From Planctomycetota bacterium (GTDB lineage: Bacteria > Planctomycetota > B15-G4), in contig JAJDEO010000020.1 of NCBI GenBank assembly GCA_029259745.1, forward strand, positions 1 to 64,000: a stretch of 64,000 nucleotides of DNA, given 5' to 3'. Below the pieces are notes generated by a model. It was not told the DNA's origin, searched no databases, and was given only the letters and a program-made list of their open reading frames with translations. Position 1 is the stretch's first letter; each line of letters opens with the position of its first letter. Positions 59,045-64,000 of this stretch are shown piece by piece. A program made the translations under genes and the position numbers.

Positions 59045-60153
59045 CCGCCACGGAAATGCTTCAGATCATCGGCGAGAGCGGACAGACGGTCGGTGATCAT
59101 GAAACCGACCTGACGCCCGATGAACTCGTGGCGATGTACGAGGCCATGGTGCGCACGCGCGGCCTCGACGAGCGCATGATCAACTTGCAGCGCCAAGGGC
59201 GCATCGGTTTCTACGTGCCGTCGACGGGCGAAGAAGCTGCGCAGGTCGGGTCGGGCACGGTGCTCCTCAAGGACGACTGGCTCTATCCGTCGTATCGCAT
59301 GCCCGGCACGTTGCTCATGCGCGGCGTCCCGCTGCGCGACATGATCGCGAACTGCTACGGCAACGAGGCCGACAACTGCTTCGGTCGCCAGATGCCCGTG
59401 CACTACTCGTTCGCCAAGCAGAACATCGTCTCGATCAGCAGCCCGATCGGCACGCACATCATCCAGGCGACCGGCACGGCGATGGCGCAGAAGCTGCGCG
59501 GCACGAAGGAGATCACCGCGGCGTTCTTCGGTGACGGCGGCACCTCGAGCAACGACTTCCACAGCGGTCTTAACTTCGCCGGCGTCTGGAAGGTCCCGTG
59601 TCTGTTCATCTGCTCGAACAACCAGTGGGCCATCTCGGTGCCGATCGAGAAGCAGACGGCCTCGGAGACGCTTGCGCAGAAGGCGGTGGCCTATGGCATG
59701 CCCGGCGTGCGCGTCGATGGCAACGATGTGCTCGCGGTCTACAAGGCCGTCAAGGAAGCCGCCGAGCTGGCACGCAGCGGCGGCGGGCCTTCGCTGCTCG
59801 AGCTCATGACCTACCGGCGCGGACCGCACTCGTCTTCCGACGATCCGACGCGCTACCGCGGGAACCAGGCCGACGAGTGGCTGACGCGCGATCCGATCCT
59901 GCGCTTCCGCAAGTACCTCGAGCGCCAGGATCTCTGGACGGACAAGAAGGAGAAGGAGGCGACCGAGCGCATCAAGAACGAGTGCAACGCGTTGGTGAAG
60001 GAGATCGAGAAGCTCCCGAACCCAACGACCGAGTCGCTCTTCACGGACGTCTACGCCAACGTGCCTCCGCACCTCCGCGAGCAGTACAAGCACCTCGTCG
60101 AGACCGAGGGCGAAGGCCACGAGCCCGATCCGGACGCCGCCTTTCCGCTCTGA
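59041..60153 (+). CDS. pdhA: Pyruvate/2-oxoacid dehydrogenase E1 component, alpha subunit (first copy)
   Basis: The thiamine-diphosphate E1 decarboxylates the 2-oxoacid and transfers the acyl group to E2. The 370-residue protein has ERMINLQRQGRIGFYVPSTGEEA, the ThDP motif GDGGTSSNDFHSGLNFAGVWKVPCLFICSNNQW (GDG...NN) and the phosphorylation-loop-like TYRRGPHSSSDDPTRYR, which is close to branched-chain-type E1-alpha as well. Whether pyruvate or branched-chain oxoacids are used is open, since a second E1-alpha lies in the operon. A foldback repeat follows the stop. Confidence 0.92.
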   Translation: MTATEMLQIIGESGQTVGDHETDLTPDELVAMYEAMVRTRGLDERMINLQRQGRIGFYVPSTGEEAAQVGSGTVLLKDDWLYPSYRMPGTLLMRGVPLRDMIANCYGNEADNCFGRQMPVHYSFAKQNIVSISSPIGTHIIQATGTAMAQKLRGTKEITAAFFGDGGTSSNDFHSGLNFAGVWKVPCLFICSNNQWAISVPIEKQTASETLAQKAVAYGMPGVRVDGNDVLAVYKAVKEAAELARSGGGPSLLELMTYRRGPHSSSDDPTRYRGNQADEWLTRDPILRFRKYLERQDLWTDKKEKEATERIKNECNALVKEIEKLPNPTTESLFTDVYANVPPHLREQYKHLVETEGEGHEPDPDAAFPL

Positions 60154-60159
60154 GCACCC

Positions 60160-60307
60160 CATGTCACCGGTCATTCCGCGCAGCGCAGCCCCCGCCGAGC
60201 CGATCTCGGCGTTGCCAGGCCTCGACGGGGACTTCACCTCGCCTGCGACCTGGCGTCTTGATCTCGACTCGGCGGGAACCACGCTGCACGAAAGCACCGG
60301 CGACATG
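60160..60307 (+). repeat. Foldback repeat family A, copy 3 (between E1-alpha and E1-beta genes)
   Basis: Symmetric paired blocks: CATGTCACCGG (60160-60170) with CCGGCGACATG (60297-60307), GCAGCG (60180-60185) with CGCTGC (60282-60287), CCCGCCGAG (60191-60199) with CTCGGCGGG (60268-60276), and GCCAGG (60214-60219) with CCTGGC (60249-60254). GGTCATTCCGCGC (60169-60181) and CTTGATCTCGACTCG (60257-60271) are exact matches to the minus strand of copy 1. It begins six bases after the TGA. Short open frames inside it are not genes. Confidence 0.85.
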
Positions 60308-60393
60308 AGCCGCTCCGAGCGGCCGGCACCAACGAAACAACCAACCTAACTCTGCGCTCTGCAGCGCCAGCACCAACGAACCACAGGAACCCC

Positions 60394-61368
60394 ATGGCTG
60401 AGATCACGATCGTTCAGGCCGTCAACGACGCCCTGAAGGAGGAGATGACCCGGGACGACGATGTCGTCGTGCTCGGTGAGGATGTCGGTGTCAACGGCGG
60501 CGTGTTCCGCTGCACGGCTGACTTGCACGAGATGTTCGGGGACGACCGCGTCATCGACACGCCGCTGTCCGAGTCGGGCATCATCGGCGCGGCGATCGGC
60601 ATGTCGCTGTACGGCCTGAAGGCCGTCCCCGAGATCCAGTTCTCCGACTTCATCTGGCCTGCGTTCGACCAGATCACGTCAGAGCTCGCGAAGTTCCGCT
60701 ACCGCTCGGGCGGGCAGTTCACCTGCCCCGTCGTCATCCGCACGCCCTACGGCGGCGGCATTCGCGGCGGTCACTATCACAGCCAGAGCCCGGAGGTGTA
60801 CTTCACGCACACGTCCGGTCTCGTGGTCGTGGTTCCGAGCGACGCCTACGACGCCAAGGGCCTGCTGAAAGCCGCCATCCGCAGCCCCGATCCGGTGCTC
60901 TTCCTCGAGCCGAAGAAGATCTATCGCGCGCCGAAGATGGAAGTGCCGGACGACGATTACGTCGTCGAGATCGGCAAGGCTGCCGTGCGCCGCGAAGGCA
61001 CCGACTTCACGATCACCGCGTACGGCGCGATGGTGGAAGTTGCCATGGCCGCGTGCGAGAAGGCCGCCGAGAAGGGTTGGAACGGCGAGGTCCTCGACCT
61101 GCGCACGCTCGTCCCGCTCGACGAAGAGTCGCTGATCGCGTCGGTCACGAAGACGGGCCGACTCGTCACGCTGCAAGAGGCGCCGAAGTTCTGCGGCTTC
61201 TCGAGCGAGCTCTCGGCGATCGTCGCGGAGAAGGCCATCGACGTCATGGAGGCGCCGATCAAGCGCGTCGCCGGCTTCGACACGCCGTTCCCGTACACGC
61301 TCGAGCACGTCTACATGCCGCACGCTGATCGCGTGCTGAACGCGATCACCGAGGTCATGACGTACTGA
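60394..61368 (+). CDS. pdhB: Pyruvate/2-oxoacid dehydrogenase E1 component, beta subunit
   Basis: The 324-residue protein has ITIVQAVNDALKEEMTRDDDVVVLGEDVG with the ThDP-activating Glu, DTPLSESGIIGAAIGMSLYG, EIQFSDFIWPAFDQI, TPYGGGIRGGHYHSQSPE and the C-terminal FDTPFPYTLEHVYMP, all standard E1-beta features. CAGGA lies before the ATG. It is preceded by a long foldback repeat after pdhA, which may tune the ratio of alpha and beta or protect the mRNA end. Confidence 0.95.
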   Translation: MAEITIVQAVNDALKEEMTRDDDVVVLGEDVGVNGGVFRCTADLHEMFGDDRVIDTPLSESGIIGAAIGMSLYGLKAVPEIQFSDFIWPAFDQITSELAKFRYRSGGQFTCPVVIRTPYGGGIRGGHYHSQSPEVYFTHTSGLVVVVPSDAYDAKGLLKAAIRSPDPVLFLEPKKIYRAPKMEVPDDDYVVEIGKAAVRREGTDFTITAYGAMVEVAMAACEKAAEKGWNGEVLDLRTLVPLDEESLIASVTKTGRLVTLQEAPKFCGFSSELSAIVAEKAIDVMEAPIKRVAGFDTPFPYTLEHVYMPHADRVLNAITEVMTY

Positions 61369-61511
61369 ATCGTTGCCGCGCGAACGCGACGCCTTCGGGC
61401 GACGCTGCGCGGCATCCATGAACTGCACGGCGTTCGCGGCGCGAGACGCGGGCGAGCCGAAGAGACACGAGAGAGCCCGGCGAAGTCATGCGCGGGCGAA
61501 AGGACGAAGAG

Positions 61512-63230
61512 ATGTCAGCGATCGAGTTCAAGCTCCCCGACATCGGCGAAGGTGTGGCCGAGGGCGAGATCACGAGCTGGAAGGTGTCCGTCGGTGATGA
61601 ACTCACCGAAGATCAGGTGATGGTCGAGGTCATGACCGACAAGGCGACGGTCGAGATCGGTTCGCCGGTCGACGGTCGCGTCGCGGAGATCCGCGCCGGT
61701 GAAGGCGACGTGGTCCCGGTCGGTTCCGTGATCATCGTGCTCGAAGACGGCGGCGGTGGTGCGAGCGCTGCCCCGGCATCGACAGCCAAGGCGGCGTCGA
61801 GCGGTGGCGCCGCGAGCGGCTCGTCGGCAGGTACGGCCGTGGCGTCGAAGGCTGCCGCTCCGAGCGGCGGTGGCGACGGACTCGAAGAGATCGACTTCGC
61901 CCTGCCCGACATCGGTGAGGGTGTTGCCGAGGGCGAGATCACGAAATGGATCGTCGCCGAGGGGGACTCGGTGCACGAAGACCAGCCGATGCTCGAGGTG
62001 ATGACGGACAAGGCGACGGTCGAGATCGGTTCGCCCGTCGACGGCAAGGTCCTCAAGCTGTTGCACGACGAAGGCGCCACGGTGCCGGTCGGTGAGATCT
62101 TGCTCGTGCTCGGCTCGTCGAGCGGCGCGCCGAAGATGCACTCGGATCACGGCGCCCAGGCTGCACCGAAGAAGGAAGATCGCGTCGAGGCCGACGTCGA
62201 GGTCAAGCCGTCGACGAACGGATCGACGAACGGCACGTCGGCTCCGGCCGCGCCCCTCGCGGCGACGGGCCTTCCCGCGCGCAGCGACGGCACGCGTCGC
62301 GTTCGCGCGGCACCGGCCGTGCGTCGCCTCGCGCGCGAACTCGATGTCGACATCAGCCGCCTGAACGGCACGGGCCCGAACTCGCGCGTGACGATGGACG
62401 ACGTGCGTCGCGCCGAAGGTGGCGCACCGGTACCGGCTGCTGCACCGGCGCGTTCGGCTCCGTCGGCCGCGCCTGCGGCGGGTGTTGCCATCGGCGGAAT
62501 CACCGCGCCGGCACCGCACGACCTGCCCGGCGACCGTCGCGAGCCGCTGCGCGGTCTGCGTCGTCGCATCGCCACGCAGATGCGCACGGCGAAGCAGGTG
62601 GCCGCGCACTTCAGCTACATCGAAGAGATCGACGTCACCGAGCTTGTTGCGATGCGCAAGTCGGCGAAGCCGGCGGCGGCCGCGAAGGGCGTCAAGCTGA
62701 CGTACATGCCCTTCATCGTGAAGGCTGTCACCCAGGCACTCCCCGAGTTCCCGCTGCTCAACGCGTCGCTCGACGAAGCCGCGCAGGAGGTCGTCTACCA
62801 CAGCCAGCTCAACATCGGCTTTGCGGTCGACACGCCGAACGGTCTCATCGTTCCGGTGCTCAAGGACGCGGGCTCGAAGTCGGGTCTGCAGATTGCACGC
62901 GAGATCGCCGAGAAGGCCGAGCGCGCGCGCGACGGCAAGACGCAGCCCGACGATCTCGGCGGTGGCACCTTCACGATCACGAACGCGGGCAACATCGGCG
63001 GGCTGCTGGCCACGCCGGTGATCAACGTGCCCGAGGTCGCGATCATGGGTGTGCACGCGATCCGTCGGAAGCCGTGGATCGTCAACGACGAGATCGTCCC
63101 GCGCGACATCATGTACCTCTCGCTGAGTCTCGATCACCGCGTGGTCGACGGCGCCGTGGGTGCGTACTTCATGAACCGCATCAAGGAGCTGCTCGAGAAC
63201 CCCGCGCTGATGGTGCTTGGGGAGGCGTGA
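61512..63230 (+). CDS. pdhC: Dihydrolipoyllysine acyltransferase (E2) with two lipoyl domains
   Basis: AAGGA precedes ATG 61512. The 572-residue protein has two lipoyl domains (residues about 5-80 and 130-205), each with the lipoylated Lys in VMTDKATVEIGSPVDG, joined by Ala/Ser/Gly linkers. A peripheral-subunit-binding domain follows (RAAPAVRRLARELDVDISRL, then GPNSRVTMDDV), and the C-terminal catalytic domain ends with SLSLDHRVVDGAVG, where His and Asp are catalytic. It forms the complex core. No E3 gene is seen before the window ends. Confidence 0.96.
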   Translation: MSAIEFKLPDIGEGVAEGEITSWKVSVGDELTEDQVMVEVMTDKATVEIGSPVDGRVAEIRAGEGDVVPVGSVIIVLEDGGGGASAAPASTAKAASSGGAASGSSAGTAVASKAAAPSGGGDGLEEIDFALPDIGEGVAEGEITKWIVAEGDSVHEDQPMLEVMTDKATVEIGSPVDGKVLKLLHDEGATVPVGEILLVLGSSSGAPKMHSDHGAQAAPKKEDRVEADVEVKPSTNGSTNGTSAPAAPLAATGLPARSDGTRRVRAAPAVRRLARELDVDISRLNGTGPNSRVTMDDVRRAEGGAPVPAAAPARSAPSAAPAAGVAIGGITAPAPHDLPGDRREPLRGLRRRIATQMRTAKQVAAHFSYIEEIDVTELVAMRKSAKPAAAAKGVKLTYMPFIVKAVTQALPEFPLLNASLDEAAQEVVYHSQLNIGFAVDTPNGLIVPVLKDAGSKSGLQIAREIAEKAERARDGKTQPDDLGGGTFTITNAGNIGGLLATPVINVPEVAIMGVHAIRRKPWIVNDEIVPRDIMYLSLSLDHRVVDGAVGAYFMNRIKELLENPALMVLGEA

Positions 63231-63231
63231 C

Positions 63232-64000
63232 GTGACCGACGTGCTGCAAGTCCTCTCAGAGCAGGGCGACATCGACAATTCGCTGATCCCCGACCTCACC
63301 GAGGAGCGGATGGTCGAGCTGTACCGGCAGATGCTCACGGTGCGCCAGCTCGACACGCGCATGCTGAACCTGCAGCGTCAGGGGCGCATCGGGTTCTACG
63401 GCACGTGCAAGGGCCAGGAGGCGGCGACGGTGGGTAGCGGTGCCGCCGTCGGTCCCGACGACTGGGTCTTCCCGGCGCTGCGCGAAGGTGGCGTGCTGCT
63501 GCTGCGCGGCTTCGATCTCGACAAGTACACGGCGCAGCTCGTGGGCTGCGCGCTCGACCCGACGCATGGTCGGCAGATGCCGTGTCACTTCAGTTCCGCC
63601 GAGCACAACTACGTCTCGCTCAGCTCCGTGATCGGCACGCAGATCAACCAGGCGATGGGTGTCGGCTGGGCCATGAAGATCAAGGGCGACAAAAACGTCT
63701 GCCTCGGCTACATGGGCGACGGCGCGACGTCGAGCACCGACTTCCATGCCGCGTTGACGTTCGCGGCCGTGCACAAGGTGCCGACGGTCTTCGTCTGCCA
63801 GAACAACCAGTTCGCGATCTCGGTGCCGTTCAGCAAGCAGACGGCGTCGAACGGCATCGCCATCAAGGCGCACGCGTACGGCATGCCGGGCGTGGCTGTG
63901 GACGGCAACGATGTCCTCGCCGTCTACAAGGCCACGCAGGACGCCGTGGCGCGCGCGCGTGCCGGCGACGGGCCGACGCTCATCGAGGCGATCACGTACC
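63232..64000 (+). CDS. Second E1 alpha subunit paralogue (3' end outside window)
   Basis: GTG 63232 starts one base after the E2 stop and the frame stays open to the window end, giving 256 residues. Features repeat those of the first E1-alpha: RMLNLQRQGRIGFYGTCKGQEA, DPTHGRQMPCHFSSAEHNYVSLSSVIGTQINQ, GDGATSSTDFHAALTFAAVHKVPTVFVCQNNQF (GDG...NN ThDP motif), then GMPGVAVDGNDVLAVYKA. The two copies are paralogous but clearly diverged. It may give the complex a second substrate range or be the start of a separate E1 pair. Confidence 0.9.
   Translation, partial: MTDVLQVLSEQGDIDNSLIPDLTEERMVELYRQMLTVRQLDTRMLNLQRQGRIGFYGTCKGQEAATVGSGAAVGPDDWVFPALREGGVLLLRGFDLDKYTAQLVGCALDPTHGRQMPCHFSSAEHNYVSLSSVIGTQINQAMGVGWAMKIKGDKNVCLGYMGDGATSSTDFHAALTFAAVHKVPTVFVCQNNQFAISVPFSKQTASNGIAIKAHAYGMPGVAVDGNDVLAVYKATQDAVARARAGDGPTLIEAITY

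Noticed and set aside
60161..60349. 62-codon frame between pdhA and pdhB
   Set aside because: It lies inside the foldback repeat; both strands translate similarly at their ends only because of the palindrome.

Overview
The window is high-GC DNA with tightly packed genes, many of them joined by ATGA or GTGA start/stop overlaps. The gene content points to Planctomycetota, probably one of the deep-branching lineages: a Tat-exported DUF1501-like protein beside a DUF1549-like partner, a formylglycine-generating enzyme, several alkaline-phosphatase/sulfatase superfamily proteins, secreted FG-GAP and NHL beta-propeller proteins, IcmF and class Ia ribonucleotide reductase. This placement is inferred from gene content; there is no rRNA or tRNA gene to test it.

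Layout. 0-5 kb: tail of a baeRF-like gene, then nrdA-nrdB closed by a strong hairpin, then the 3' half of a Coq4-like gene. 5-13 kb: a secreted unknown; a minus-strand coupled trio (N-terminal HTH-like/GNAT fusion, small unknown, tandem D-Ala-D-Ala-ligase-like fusion); an SprT-like protease; small proteins. 13-17 kb: icmF. 17-30.6 kb: the most unusual region, a long minus-strand cluster (RHH protein, ATP sulfurylase, sulfatase-like protein, APS kinase, two large membrane-associated phosphodiesterase/sulfatase-superfamily proteins, second RHH protein, membrane protein, sulfatase-like lipoprotein, RlmN-like radical SAM protein), with two lipoproteins transcribed divergently from a region rich in inverted repeats. 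30.7-34.5 kb: queF, DUF6868, thiO-like oxidase, lipoproteins, GNAT. 34.5-48.5 kb: secreted propellers, fabI, mutY-ygfZ, rhodanese-deoC, a hydrolase, small membrane proteins, a thioesterase. 48.5-55.6 kb: DUF1549-like, DUF1501-like, a 1235-residue decaheme/propeller/EF-hand protein and an FGE-type lipoprotein. 55.6-57.6 kb: XRE regulator, HTH-like protein, ImmA/IrrE protease and membrane coiled-coil protein. 58-64 kb: lipA and a pyruvate/2-oxoacid dehydrogenase operon with two E1-alpha genes.

How the genes work together. ATP sulfurylase plus APS kinase would make PAPS. No PAPS reductase is visible, so the sulfate is more likely used for transfer than for assimilation, and the neighbouring phosphatase/sulfatase-superfamily proteins may process the product. 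Five proteins of this cluster, including the kinase, both RHH proteins, a lipoprotein and the sulfatase, carry the same short tail resembling L-K-x-L-G-Y, which may be a shared docking tag. LipA makes the lipoyl groups carried by the adjacent E2.

Non-coding highlights. A family of about 150-bp foldback repeats occurs three times (26571-26730, 37821-37987, 60160-60307). Each copy sits directly after a stop codon in the same orientation to the upstream gene, and the outer stems differ in sequence while remaining paired. A second, weaker dispersed repeat occurs at about 19705-19803 and 41518-41637. No tRNA, rRNA, CRISPR array, transposase or integrase was seen.
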